DNA of 64,000 nt from Sciurus carolinensis (GCF_902686445.1 NC_062216.1:10809084-10873083), one strand, 5' to 3'. Numbered from the stretch's first letter, positions 9,911 to 53,117 are shown. The notes: generated from the letters alone by a model not told the origin. A program made the numbers and translations.

Positions 9911-12900
9911 GTGAGTGGCTGCCTTACCCTTCGCACCTGTGTGCTCGCATGCGGGTGGGGGATCTCTTGCAGGTGGACTCATTTCAGTCCTCAAGGCTGC
10001 AAGGATGTTAGAGGTCAGGAGCTGGTGCCTGGTTCCACAGGGAGAAGGCAGAGGGGCTGTCATGGTATTAACAGCTGTGTCACCTTGAATGTCCCCAGCT
10101 TCCATGTTGCTCATCTGCCAAACACGAGTAGCGCTGTGGACCTCCCAGAGCTATTGTGGGGACGGAAGGAAAACCTGCACCTAGCACCTGGGCCACGACG
10201 GCCACTCAGGACACGCGTGGTGGCCATTGTCCTCGCGGGCTTTCTGTCCCCGATGGTGCTGCTGCATTCTGGATCTGGAGCAGTAGTTCTCCATTTGCTC
10301 AGGCCGCAGACACTCGAGTGCCGAAGCTGTTTGCAGAGTAGTGACAACCAGCAGAAAGATCCGGAGTGCTTTGCCCAGCAGGGAGAAGCGGCAAGCGCCG
10401 GTGGTTTAGGAACGACTCAGGGAGGTGTCCTCAGTGGCAGAGGGCCCTGGCTGGCACCGGTGATTCCTCTGACCAGTGGGTGGGGATGAACGCTGCGCAC
10501 CACCAGGCTCGCTGTCATGGGGGGACCCTCCCTGCAGCTCACGCCTCACGGACCAGGGGTCTGCCCCATATCCCCGGCCCTCAGGGCTCCTGGGATGGGG
10601 GCTGGGTCTCCCCTCTCGGTCTGTCTCCCCACTCTCCCCGGCTGCAGCGCCTGTCCCCTGGCTTTCTTATCTAATACCAGAAAGGTACTGACGTCCAGTA
10701 CTGACGAGGGTGAGACCTGATTTCACCACGTCCTGGTGCTGTGCAAAGCTCTGGTGGACACTGTCACCGCGAGTCCCCTGCAGGCTGTGGGGTGGGATCT
10801 GGAGTCACATCCCTCCTGACCGATGAGCAAGCTGGCGCTCAGCGAGGCCGGCGGCCTCTGCTGGGTGGGAAGCCGCGTGCCCGCTGCCTCCTGGAGCCCC
10901 TCCTCTTCTGTCCCTCCCCGCAGTGCTGGCGCAGCCTGGCTCCCGCACCCAGGCCGAGGACCGCCTCTTCAAACACCTCTTCGGGGGCTATAACCGCTGG
11001 GCGCGGCCGGTGCCCAACACCTCGGACGTGGTGATCGTGCGCTTCGGACTGTCCATCGCCCAGCTCATCGACGTGGTGGGCCTGTCCCTCCCGCCCCGGG
11101 CTCTTCCTCAGGGTCCCCCTCCAGCCCAGCCCCCAGCCACCTCCATTCCTGCTGAGCTGTCGCAGCCCCCCCCAGCCCGGGGCCCCCTTCCAGGGCACCA
11201 TGGGGCAGCAGTGCTGGGTTTTCTTTGGTGACCCTGAAGAATCCGAGTGCCCATGGCGTGCTGGGAGGGACGGCTGGGCTTGGGTGTCACGCAGAGGTTC
11301 TTCCTGGGAGTGGGGGTCCCCGCAGCCCCTCTTGCTCGCCCTGTCCCTGGACTCTGCTGCCCTCACTCTCTCTTACTGGCCAGGATGAGAAGAACCAGAT
11401 GATGACCACCAACGTCTGGCTGAGGCAGGTGAGGGGCTCTCCCTGACGCCGCCCCTTTCCCTGGCGAGGGGTCCTGCAGTAGCAAGCCGCTGAATTCACG
11501 GCGGGGAATCTTGCTACTTGGGTTGTCTGCAAGCCATCTGCTTGCAAGTGGCCTCTCCAGAGGGTTGTGCTCACGTGGCCAGGCTCTGAGTCCCCTGTCA
11601 CCTGTGAGAGAGCCAGCGATGCCTTTCTTGTAAGGGACGTTTCATAGTCCTTGCTGATTGAGGACAGTCCACACTGCCACCAAAACCCCATGGAGGTCTC
11701 CTTCTGCCCATGAGAAATGAGAAGCAGGGTGCAGCTGGACCTGTAAAGGGGCGCCCAGGTGTGCCCAACTCCGAGCCCCAGAGAACAACCTGTGTCCATG
11801 TCCGTGCTGCCTGACAAACAGCCCCAGAGCTCAAGTCATGAAAGGTCATCCTATTCATAGTTTCACGGCCAGGAGTTTGAGTGATTTCCTCTGCTTTGCA
11901 TGGTCACTACTTGGTAGCATCTGGCTGGTGGCTGTCCTGTTCTGGAGGATCGAAGACAGCTTTGCTCACACAGCAGGGGTGTTTGGAAGGTTCTGGAAGG
12001 CTCTGGAAGGTTCTGAAAGGCTGGACCTGACTGGGCTCTTCGCCTTGTCCAGGACCTCTCAGGGTCTTTCCCTGCAGTGTCTCCAACAGGGGAGTCAGAT
12101 TTCCACCTGTGGCTCAGGGCTCCAGAACGAGAGTCCCCAGAGACAAAAGTGGAGGCTACTGGTCTCTTGTGGCCTGACTGGGCTCAACGTCCATCTCGCC
12201 ATATGCTATAGGCTAGGGCAGTACAGGAGTCCAGCTAGATTCAGGGAGGGACAGCGATCCCCTCCCTCAGTGGAAGGAGGACCAAACAGCACGTGGCCCT
12301 CTTTGATGGGCGGCTCCTAGGGGCAGACTTGGGGACACAGGTCTCATTACCTTACCCCTCCTGTTCTGTCCTGCCTCTCTGAAGACCCCGATGTGGAGGT
12401 GGTAGAGAGTGTGAGAAAGAGGAGCTGGCGCCCTGCCCACCACGCCCACTCCCCACCAGCACCCGGCTGTTGCTGTTGCAGAGGTTCACATGCAGAGAGA
12501 CACCACCAGAATGTTGACTGGCCTCTCTGTCTGAGTCCTTTGAAGAGGGGCCTGGCTCTCACCCTTTCTGAAAGTGCTGTCCCTCCAGGGCCCCTGATAG
12601 TGGTGGGCTGTGATGTGTCAGCTACTCAGTTTTAAATTAGATGCTTGGCCCAGGGGCTCTGAGCAGGTCCCTTCTGAGGCTGTTCTCCCAGACCTGTTGG
12701 AGGGTCAGGAGGCTCATCTTCACAGATGTGCCAGCTGGGGACCAGAGCAAGGAAGGTACTGTGTGTGTGGCCTGGGCAGGCCTAGAACCTAGGTCACCAC
12801 AGTTGTCCTCAGGGTCTGGTCACCTGGACCAGGGGCTGGGTGGGAGGCGAGTAAATAGCACGGCGGTGGGAGCTGGCCGTCAATCCATCGCCACCTCTGA

Positions 12901-15900
12901 CTAGCCTGTGATGCTGGGCAAGCTGCATAGCTTCTCCGAGCCTCACTTTCCTCATCTGTAAAATGAATGTGATTCAATCTCCTACTACATGCCTGAGGGC
13001 ATTAATATGCCCCAACTTGACATGGGTACCCCAAAATGATGGTTGAACCTGAAAACGTGACAGATGGAAGAGAGAGAGAATGAGAATCTGATTTGGGGGG
13101 AGAAACACAGATTGGCTTGGATGTGATTTGTGGGAAGCAAGAGTGAGGCCAGAGCGTGTCCTGCTTCCTCCTGGCCCCTGGGCAGGGAGGTCTCTGGAGC
13201 CTGGTTTGAGGGTCACAGATAGCTCCCTGCCTCCACTGTAAGTCTCTGGCATGAGGCTTTTCACCCCTGTGATCCTCAGCGTCCTCATCTGTTCAACGGG
13301 GAGTCACTTCCCTGGCCGGCCGTCCCTGCAGGCTCTTCCTAGATGGGGAGTCTAAACGCCCTTGTAAACCGTGATGCGCTGAAACGTGACTTCAGCACAG
13401 ATGCCTGCGACGGCGCACTGGAGTGGTCAGCTGGGCGGCAGGCTGGGGACCAGAGGACTTGCTGCCTGCCTGGGATTTGGTCACTAAGGTTGGGGCAAAG
13501 CGAGGAGGGTGTTTATCTGGGAGAGTTTGCCTGGTTCCCTGGTCAGAGCCCTTTCCTGGCGTCATGGCCCCTCTGTTCTGAGGGGCTCTGGGGGCTCCTG
13601 GATCCCACAGAGCAGCCTTGGTTGCCGGAGGCCCCTCCCTGGCACTGCAGCGAGGTGGCCTCCCCTGCACAGGAGTGGAGCGACTACAAACTGCGCTGGA
13701 ACCCAGCTGATTTTGGCAACGTCACCTCCCTCCGGGTCCCTTCAGAGATGATCTGGATCCCTGACATTGTCCTCTACAACAAGTAGGAAGCCATGGGGGT
13801 CCTGGGTAGACCCCCGGAGGGGCGGCAAGGGGACCTGGCGGGCTGCGTCGCTTCCCTCTCAGTGCTTAGCAGAGAACCCCCATCTCTGTGTGCTTTAATC
13901 CTTTCGTTCTGCTCTCTCCCTCTTATGCACCAACATTTACTGAGCGCTGAATGTATACTCATTTCCAGCACCGTGCTAGTGGGACAAAAATTTGCCTATT
14001 CTGAGTATTTGAAAAATGTGGTTCAGGCTCTCTAGCAATGCCTTAAGAGTTGAAATTTTGAAGGATGGCAATATCGTCGACCAGGTAAGGAGCATCCTAC
14101 GGTAGCACCTTTGAAGAACAAACTCACTGGGTATGTTTTTTTCTTTAATACTGTTATTTTATACTTGCCTTGGATTCAAGACCAAAAAGGATCAATTTCA
14201 CCATAACGACGAGAAGCTGGAGGGCAGGGGAAGTCTTCAGAGAGTCCCAGTGGGCAAAAATCAATTAATTAAGACACTTTTTGATAGAAGAAATAGAAAT
14301 CTAGACTTTGATTTCGTTTGTTTGGCATCAGGTAATTCTTCATTGAGAGGTCACGAAGTTAAAGTCCAGAAGATGGTGTTACGATGGTCTAAAAATGCTT
14401 TCTAAAGCAGGGCTCTAAGGAGCACTGCGGCTTCTGTGAGATGGGAATACCTATGGCCACGTTTTGGGTCACATTGTATGTCTGTCACCCCCCACCCCAG
14501 GGCCTTTGGAAGCCACCAGAGCCCAATAGCACTTTAAATGCTGTTGGAAGTCCTGCAGCGGGACGCTCAGCTTCCCCGGCACTTCCTGATCCATGGGACC
14601 CTACTTTAAAAATGCTGTTTTTTTGAACAATGAAACAGAGGGGGAGGGTCCGTTTCTGGATTCTGTCTCCAGGCAGGTCAGTGGGGAGCAACGACAGGGC
14701 CTTACACCGTCCAGTTCCGGGCAGGCCCAGCGCCCTCTCACCTAAGCCGCCTTGGTAAACAAACAACTTACCACCAGGTGGCCTGCCGGTCTGACACCAC
14801 AGGTGCCAGGGGTTTGCTGCCTCATGCCCCCACCTCATTACTCTGCCCGGGAGCTGGCACCCAGGCCCTTCCAGTTTCTGCTTCCTATACGTCTGGCCGA
14901 GATATGAGCAAAGTCCTAGGGTCAGATATAACTTTAAGTTTTAGGACTGTCAATAAAGCCTTGGCCACTACGGCTTGATTATCACAAGAAACTCTTCTGA
15001 TAAGACAAAAGTCCAGTCCAAACTTCTGAGGACGCTTACGGAAGTGTTGGCTCCACCCAGTTCATAGGCCGCCAATCAACAGACTTGTTCCTTCCCCGAG
15101 ATGGGTGTGTGTTGCCATCTAGTGGTAACTACGTGAAATGACCAAACAGCTTTTATTTTATTTTATTTTTTAACTTTTCACCTAATGTATTTGTTAGTCT
15201 CTTTCAAAAGTCCCTGTTTCCAGCCAGCCTATCTCTCTACCCTGGAACTATTCCATGGGAAACTCCCTTATATTCTGATTCCCTGGACTTTAGACCTGAC
15301 CATGGGAAGGGAAGGGGAAGTTGAACCCACTGCACCAGTGCCCAGGGGAACCCAGGGACTCAGGATTCCAAGAAGGCCTGCCTGACTGGTCACCATTGTT
15401 CCAGTGTCCACAGGTGGCCCCAGGGAGCACTGTGAAGCTTGCCCCTGGTCCCAGCTGTGTCCTGTCGCTGCAGGACTCTCTGCTGTGGGGCTTCCCTCCT
15501 TCTCTTGGCCAAGTCCTCCCAGAGGACTCCAACCAGCCTCCTGTTGGTGCCGAGCTGCCTCCTTTATCTTGAGGTCGTGAGCCTGTCTCATTCCCTGTGG
15601 CTCACCCAGGGCAGGGATCCTAGCTCACTTTCCTGGGGTGGGGTCCTAGTGGATGAGTTAGATGCATGGACTCTGGGAAGTTTCCTCAGTAGCAAAAATC
15701 TTAGGTCTCTTTTGAGCAAAGAACAAAAGAACCTGGTGGAAAAGTCATGATTTTCCTCCTGAGAGGCTGCTTGCTCACGTCTGCTGGGGAGGGAAAGTAC
15801 ACTCCCAAATCTCCACCCTAAAATATTAAATGAATAAAAACAAGCAATCGAACTACATACATCCCATGATCTCAAATGTGCAATACCATTAGAATCACGG

Positions 15901-18448
15901 TCTCCACGACAGTAGAATAGACCTGAGACCGTTTAACATCAAAATGTTAATAGTGGGTATTTTAAAAATTCTTGGGACTTTCCAGTGTTCTTCACGACTC
16001 CAACTTTTGCAATTAAAATAATGATAGATGAAAAGAAAACTCAGGCACGTCTGTCTCCTGGGGAGATTTCGGACCCTCGCAAAACACAAGCCGCTTGGCC
16101 AGCGGAGAGCTGCCTGCGTGGGGGTTGCTCTCTGCCGCAGTCTGGTGGGGGCGGGTGGGTGTGCGGAGCCCGCAGCTCTCTCCTCTCCGCAGTGCAGATG
16201 GGGAGTTCGCGGTGACCCACATGACCAAGGCCCACCTCTTCTCCACGGGCACCGTGCACTGGGTGCCGCCCGCCATCTACAAGAGCTCCTGCAGCATCGA
16301 CGTCACCTTCTTCCCCTTCGACCAGCAAAACTGCAAGATGAAGTTTGGCTCCTGGACCTACGACAAGGCCAAGATCGACCTGGAGCAGATGGAGCAGACG
16401 GTGGACCTGCAGGACTACTGGGAGAGCGGCGAGTGGGCCATCATCAACGCCACGGGCACCTACAACAGCAAGAAGTATGACTGCTGCGCCGAGATCTACC
16501 CCGACGTCACCTACGCCTTCGTCATCCGCCGGCTGCCGCTCTTCTACACCATCAACCTCATCATCCCCTGCCTGCTCCTCTCCTGCCTCACCGTGCTGGT
16601 CTTCTACCTGCCCTCCGACTGCGGCGAGAAGATCACGCTCTGCATCTCCGTGCTGCTCTCGCTGACCGTCTTCCTGCTGCTCATCACCGAGATCATCCCG
16701 TCCACCTCGCTGGTCATCCCGCTCATCGGCGAGTACCTGCTCTTCACCATGATCTTCGTCACGCTCTCCATCGTCGTCACCGTCTTCGTGCTCAACGTGC
16801 ACCACCGCTCGCCCCGCACCCACAGCATGCCCCGCTGGGTGCGGGCGGCCCTGCTGGGCCGTGTGCCCCGGTGGCTGCTGATGAGCCGCCCTCTGCCACC
16901 CTTGGAGCCCCACGAGTCCCCAGGCCTGAAGCTCAGCCCGTCTTGTCACTGGCTGGAGACCAGTGTGGATGCAGAGGAGAGAGAGGAGGCCGAGGAGGAG
17001 GAGGAAGACAGATGGGTGTGTGCAGGCCGCCCAGCCCCCTCCATGGGTGTCCTCTGTGGCCGTGGACATCTGTACCCAGGGACCCCAGGGCCCAGGGCAG
17101 AGCCTTCCTCTGGGGAGCGTGAGATCTTGCTGTCGCCTCGCATGCAGAAGGCCCTGGAAGGTGTGCACTATATCGCTGACCACCTGCGGTCGGAGGATGC
17201 TGACTCTTCGGTGCGTTGGGCCCGGTTGAGGGGCTCCCCTGGGCGACTCTACCAGCTTAGCTGGGAACCATCCCACCTTGAGGTGTTAGCTGAACCAACC
17301 TGGTCCCCTCCTTGAGGGCTGGTCTTCCTCAGGCATGGCCCCAAAGAGTCTGGAATCAGTTGTGAGAGAGAACATCCAGCTGGCAGTTGTTGGGACACTT
17401 GTTGGCAGGAGGTCAAGAATGCCTTGCCAGGGCAAGGGACATAGCTCAGTTGGTAGAGTGCTTGCCTTGCAAGCACAAGGCCCTGGGTTCAATCCCCAGC
17501 ACCGAAAAAAAAAAAAAAAATCCCTGCCCAGGCTCACTGGGAGACTCTGCCGTGCCACGCTCATGCCACCACCTTCAGGAGCTGGCAGGGGTTTGGGATG
17601 GATGGGGGCATCAGGAGAGCCCCGGAGAGCTGGCCCCTGCAGCTGTGGCCTTCTTCTTTTGTGCTGGGTGGTCTCCTCCTTGCTCATGGGGCCTTTTGTG
17701 AAGTTCACGATTTCCCCGGGAACCCTGTGGACTCTTGGTTGGACCAGGCTGGGCCCATCCACAGCCCCTGCCTTACCCAGCGCTCAGCATTAGAATTCTC
17801 TTATCAACCTGGAGAAGGATGAAAGACTGGAGAGGATTGCTGGGTGGCTTTGTTGAGTGGATAAGAAAATTAATCATTAATGTGGGAGCTGCTAGGCATC
17901 CAGATCCCTGGCCTGGGCTGTGAGTCCAAGCTCCACAAAGCCACCCACCCCCCAGCCTGCCCCGAGTCACACCTACCCCACCTACTACCTTCTCTGCATT
18001 GAAATCACTGCAGCCCCTGGGAGGCTCCATCTCCTTAGATGGTTCCAGCACCTCTCTGTGTCCCTCTAGTCTCTTTACCAGAACCTGTGAGCCCTTGCAG
18101 TGTGGAGGGTGAGATGGGAAGGACTCAGGGAGGATGGTGTGGGACTTGGGTCAGCCCTGCTTCTCCTCCTGCCCATCTCTGCACCTGTGCTGAAATGGTT
18201 TCCCCCCAGGGTCTCAGGCAGCGGTTGCTGCAGCCCTATGGTCATCCCAGTGGAGCCCGAGCATGGGAGGAGCTCTTCCTGAGGCCTGGCCTCTGTCACT
18301 GTGAGTCCATTTCTCCCTCCAGGTGAAAGAAGACTGGAAGTGTGTCGCCATGGTCATCGACAGGATCTTCCTCTGGCTATTTATCATCGTCTGCTTCCTG
18401 GGAACCCTGGGGCTCTTTCTTCCTCCATTCCTGGCTGGAATGATCTGA
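9838..18448 (+). CDS. CHRNA2: CHRNA2, neuronal nicotinic acetylcholine receptor subunit alpha-2 (complete CDS, 6 coding exons)
   Basis: Joined exons 9838-9910, 10924-11075, 11384-11428, 13673-13782, 16193-17210 and 18323-18448 give 1524 nt, or 507 residues plus TGA. All introns are GT-AG and all phases agree. The product is a pentameric acetylcholine-gated cation channel subunit of the neuronal plasma membrane that pairs with beta subunits. Seen in the translation: a hydrophobic leader (about 1-25), the 13-residue Cys loop (C160-C174), the adjacent Cys pair C224-C225 that marks alpha subunits, sequons at N56, N106 and N212, M1 (about 242-266), pore-lining M2 after GEK (273-295), M3 (about 300-327), a variable cytoplasmic loop with an acidic run near 387-398, and M4 (about 481-500). 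The N-terminus is about 22 residues shorter than the 529-residue human protein I recall, in a rodent-like way. Oddity: Cys473 where relatives I recall have Tyr. A non-coding first exon is expected upstream but was not located. Confidence 0.97.
10924..11075 (+). CDS. CHRNA2: CHRNA2 coding exon 2 (start of ligand-binding domain)
   Basis: Residues 25-75. The acceptor follows a CCTCCCCGCAG tract and the donor is GTGGGC at 11076. It begins with a short [10 protein letters not shown] segment and then enters the strongly conserved EDRLFKHLF and NRWARPV blocks at the N-terminal helix of the ligand-binding domain. The sequon N56-T-S is conserved. The segment before EDRLF is shorter than in human. Confidence 0.96.
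11384..11428 (+). CDS. CHRNA2: CHRNA2 coding exon 3 (15 codons)
   Basis: A 45-base exon encodes residues 76-90 ([15 protein letters not shown]) in phase 0 on both sides, between a CAG acceptor and a GTGAGG donor. This tiny exon is a standard feature of nicotinic receptor genes. Confidence 0.97.
12890..13000 (+). repeat. MIR SINE relic in CHRNA2 intron 3
   Basis: CTAGCCTGTGATGCTGGGCA, then GAGCCTCACTTTCCTCATCT and GTAAAATGAATGTGATTC follow the MIR core order in + orientation. Confidence 0.75.
13673..13782 (+). CDS. CHRNA2: CHRNA2 coding exon 4 (beta strands of ligand-binding domain)
   Basis: Residues 91-126 plus two bases of Asn127. It carries the [11 protein letters not shown] and [14 protein letters not shown] blocks, which contribute loop A and neighbouring strands of the acetylcholine site, and the sequon N106-V-T. 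The acceptor is CAG at 13670-13672 and the donor is GTAGGA at 13783. Confidence 0.97.
13925..13990. repeat. L2/MIR 3' fragment in CHRNA2 intron 4
   Basis: CAACATTTACTGAGCGCTGA and CAGCACCGTGCTAG resemble the TTTACTGAGCACCTAC...GTGCTAG tail shared by L2 and MIR-type elements. Confidence 0.45.
14771..14784 (+). promoter_or_regulatory. CTCF-like motif, CHRNA2 intron 4
   Basis: CCACCAGGTGGCCT fits the CTCF core loosely and overlaps an E-box CAGGTG. Weaker than the 9513 site. Confidence 0.3.
15112..15128 (-). promoter_or_regulatory. CTCF-like motif, CHRNA2 intron 4
   Basis: The minus strand reads TTACCACTAGATGGCAA; the core CCACTAGATGGCA is a common strong CTCF variant. It lies 340 bases from the + strand motif at 14771, facing the other way. 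Confidence 0.45.
16193..17210 (+). CDS. CHRNA2: CHRNA2 coding exon 5 (Cys loop, M1-M3, cytoplasmic loop)
   Basis: A 1018-base exon encodes the last base of Asn127 through Ser466. It holds the Cys loop (160-174), the vicinal cysteines C224-C225, M1, M2 and M3 in full, and the large intracellular loop with an acidic cluster (387-398) and the conserved amphipathic segment [15 protein letters not shown] before M4. The first 640 bases are very rich in G+C and CpG, with C or G in most third positions. The donor is GTGCGT at 17211. Confidence 0.97.
17436..17520 (+). repeat. ID element (tRNA-derived SINE) in CHRNA2 intron 5
   Basis: It has a tRNA-like A box (TAGCTCAGTTGG), a B box (GGTTCAATCCCC), the ID signature TTGCCTTGCAAGCACAAGGC and a 16-base A tail. 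The order and length match rodent ID/BC1-type SINEs. Low divergence suggests a fairly young insertion. Confidence 0.9.
18323..18448 (+). CDS. CHRNA2: CHRNA2 coding exon 6 (M4 and C-terminus)
   Basis: Residues 467-507 and TGA at 18446-18448. It starts [15 protein letters not shown] and ends with the family-typical [10 protein letters not shown]. Residue 473 is Cys (TGT), where human and mouse have Tyr as I recall. The acceptor is CCAG at 18319-18322. Confidence 0.97.
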   Translation: MKEDWKCVAMVIDRIFLWLFIIVCFLGTLGLFLPPFLAGMI

Positions 18449-19745
18449 TGTCATGTCCCTTGTGTTGGCTCCAAGGCAGCCCTGCCAGCCACCTATGACC
18501 GCCTTTAACTGCAGCTGCCTCCGAAGTGCCCTTGGGGGCCAGCGCCATCTGCCTGTAGGCCTCTGTGGAGGGAGCACCGGTGACGAAGGTCTTCCTGGGA
18601 CACTTCATTCGGACGCTACTGAACCTGGTGCTGGGAATCTGCTAGAGGAGCTAGAAAAGATGGAGGACTTTGCCCTGCAGAAGGGTCACGCAGGGGGACG
18701 CAGGGGTGGGACTAGGACAAAGAGAAACAATATGGCCTTGAAGGAGGGGCACGTGGGGACCTTTACAGAAGGAGAGGGGAGCAGGCCCGGTGAGGGACGA
18801 TGCCAGGGGGCGGGGCCTTCCCATCTACCCGGAAGCACCTTCAGCACCCCCAGGGCTTCCCCCAGGCAGCAGGCCTCCCTCTTCCTTGCAAAGCGGCAGT
18901 CAGAACTCAGGGCTGCTGCTGTGGGGCGCCGCGTGCCCATGAATGTGCAGGGGACAAACCGGAAAGGCTCCCGGGTCGTCTTCTTCCACAGCACCCTGCT
19001 CCCTGCTGGGTCTGCAGTCTGCACACCTCACCCGGAAGTCATCTCTGCTTCCAGCTCCTTCAGTTCTGAGCTCACGGCCGGGGCCTTGCCTTTTATTTTT
19101 CTCTCCTCCCCTGGACCTAACCCAGGGTGAGGGGAGTCAGCACTCATTTGTTCTGAGGGGAAAAACTGAACCTTGTTTTGGGCTCCACAGCTGCTGGGTG
19201 ATGCCAATGTCCTGGGGGTGTCCCTCCAGCCTGCCCTTCCTGTACTTCCCGGAGCCCCACCCTGTCTGACCTGCTCTGGACCATTACGTGCCGCTTGTGG
19301 AACAGGGAGCCCAGTGGGTGGAGCTGCTCCTGAGCTCTGTCCAGTCCCTGAGGGCAGGACCTCAGCAGCCATCAGAGGTGTACAGCAAGCCATCCAGTGT
19401 GGAGACCCCAGGCAGGAAGCAGAGTAGGGCGGACTTCTGCTTCCCCCTCCATCTCGAGTCCTCTCCTTCTGAACCTCCCTCCTCCCGGCACATCAGGAAG
19501 AATCCTACCTGTGACCCTGGCCCAGGCCCTGCTCCCCAGTTCTCTCCTGAGACCCCCACTCCGTGGCCCCTCTGGCCTCACTCCTTCCTGCTCTTGTGAA
19601 TGTAGCCCCTGCCCCGCTCTCCCTCCCTGTCTCTCCGTCTAGTGCAGGCTCCTGAGGTGACCTCCTGGGATCTACAGGGATGTTCCTTGTGTTATTCTTG
19701 TCTCCTGTCCATCTCGCATGTGAGTAAAGTGGTTAGACGAAGCCA
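18449..19745 (+). other. CHRNA2: CHRNA2 3' UTR (approximate end)
   Basis: About 1.3 kb follows the stop codon with no repeat that I recognise. The only polyadenylation-like hexamer near the expected end is AGTAAA at 19723-19728, a variant signal, so the 3' end is placed about 15-20 bases later. The length fits the roughly 1 kb 3' UTR expected. The exact cleavage site is inference. Confidence 0.45.
19723..19728 (+). terminator. CHRNA2: Candidate polyadenylation signal AGTAAA for CHRNA2
   Basis: AGTAAA is a recognised weaker variant of AATAAA. A GT-containing stretch (TGTGTGGGGGTCTGGG) follows about 35 bases later and could act as a downstream element. No AATAAA on the + strand occurs between the stop codon and this point. 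Confidence 0.35.
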
Positions 19746-20083
19746 AGTCATCTGCTCCTTCAACTGTGTGGGGGTCTGGGTACAGTTGGAAGAGGATGCC
19801 ACGTGAATGGAACTGCCCGGGGTCCCTTCTGGAAAGTGGCCCTTGAGTCAAATGCCCTGCAGTCCACTTGGGGGCAGAAGGACTGGGGCATACTGGCCCT
19901 ACTGCCAGGTATCACCAGGCACTTTCCTTGGCCGAGGCCCAGAGTCCGGCAGCCCTTGATCTGCACCCAGCAAAGACCATCCATCTCTTCCAGGGCTGTG
20001 GTTAGTGGCCAGCCTTCTCCTCCCAAAAAGGGCGGATCAAACGAACACCACCATCAAACAGACCACAAAGCAAATGGTACGAG

Positions 20084-20089
20084 TTTAAT
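20084..20089 (-). terminator. PTK2B: Candidate polyadenylation signal ATTAAA for PTK2B
   Basis: TTTAAT on the + strand reads ATTAAA on the minus strand, the commonest variant signal. It lies about 840 bases after the PTK2B stop. A more distal minus-strand AATAAA near 19092-19097 would place the end inside the CHRNA2 3' UTR and is less likely. Confidence 0.4.
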
Positions 20090-20156
20090 TCAACCACGAA
20101 TCCGATAGAAAGAAGGTAAAAGAAGGCTCAACACAAACACTTGAGAAAGGAAGGGC

Positions 20157-20235
20157 TCAGATGAGAAAAGGGGGGGAGGAGAGGAGGAGTAAGAAAAAGG
20201 CGGGGAAAGCAAAGGAAGAAAGAGAGGAGGCTGCC
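20157..20235. repeat. Purine-rich tract in PTK2B 3' UTR
   Basis: About 80 bases of nearly pure A/G on the + strand, including a run of eight Gs, so the PTK2B mRNA is C/U-rich here. It could bind pyrimidine-tract proteins; that is inference. Confidence 0.7.
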
Positions 20236-20926
20236 GGGGAGAGAGCAGATTGCGGTCCAAGTCCAGTCCTGGCCTCCGTCTCTCTGCCCCTTCCCCTGAT
20301 ACTTGGCATGATGACAACACAGTGTCCCGTGCCAGAATTCCCCATCAGTTTGTTCCTGGACGATGTCCCAGATCCCCCATTAGGAGGGAACCCAGCTGTC
20401 AGTCCAGATCAAACTCACATTAAATAAATTCAAATATACACTGTACAAGAAAGCCAGGCCACCCCTCATCTTACAAGCCTCCCGACCCCCCAAAATAAGG
20501 CCCTTCCCTGGCCCCTCTGTGCATCAGGGGATCCCCGAGGGCTGAAGAGGAAGGAGAAGAAATAGCTTGGCTCCCATATGGGCCTGCCATGTCCATGCAT
20601 AAAGCCATGTCGGCTGCTAGGGACACCACTGTGACCCTGTGAGGCTCCAGCACCCAGGCTGGGTGGGAGGGAGTGGCTGACGGCAACAGTGCCCCCTCTG
20701 AACCATGCGCGTCACCCGCCCCTGCGACCATACCCAGAGTCCCCTCCATTCAGCTGCAGCCTAGCAGCACAGTCTGGGGTGGGTGGGGAGGGGGTCGTGC
20801 AAAGTGGTGAGGGAGAACCCCCCACCCCCGGGCCTTCCCTGAGAAGACCAGGTGACCAAAGGCAAGGCAGGGGAGGTGCGCGACAGGTGGGGGTGGAAGA
20901 CGCGGGCGGGTGGCCCCCGCCGTCAG

Positions 20927-53117
<32,191 letters not shown>

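Larger units (their letters stand above)
20070..20926 (-). other. PTK2B: PTK2B 3' UTR (approximate)
   Basis: The stretch between the PTK2B stop codon and a minus-strand ATTAAA at 20089-20084 is about 850 bases, close to the human 3' UTR length as I recall it. It contains a purine-rich run on the + strand (20157-20235), which reads as C/U-rich in the mRNA. The cleavage point is inferred from the hexamer. Confidence 0.5.

Noticed and set aside
16041..17276. 411-codon open frame on the minus strand opposite CHRNA2 exon 5
   Set aside because: It is the shadow of a GC3-rich coding exon. Its composition (Asp, Glu, Gly, Arg, His rich) is a by-product, and no splice or promoter signals support it.
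17436..17505. tRNA-like gene with A and B boxes
   Set aside because: The anticodon-arm order, A tail and flanks are those of an ID SINE, not of a functional tRNA.
19092..19097. Minus-strand AATAAA as the main PTK2B polyadenylation signal
   Set aside because: It would give a 1.8-kb 3' UTR running through the CHRNA2 3' UTR; the ATTAAA at 20089-20084 fits the expected length better.
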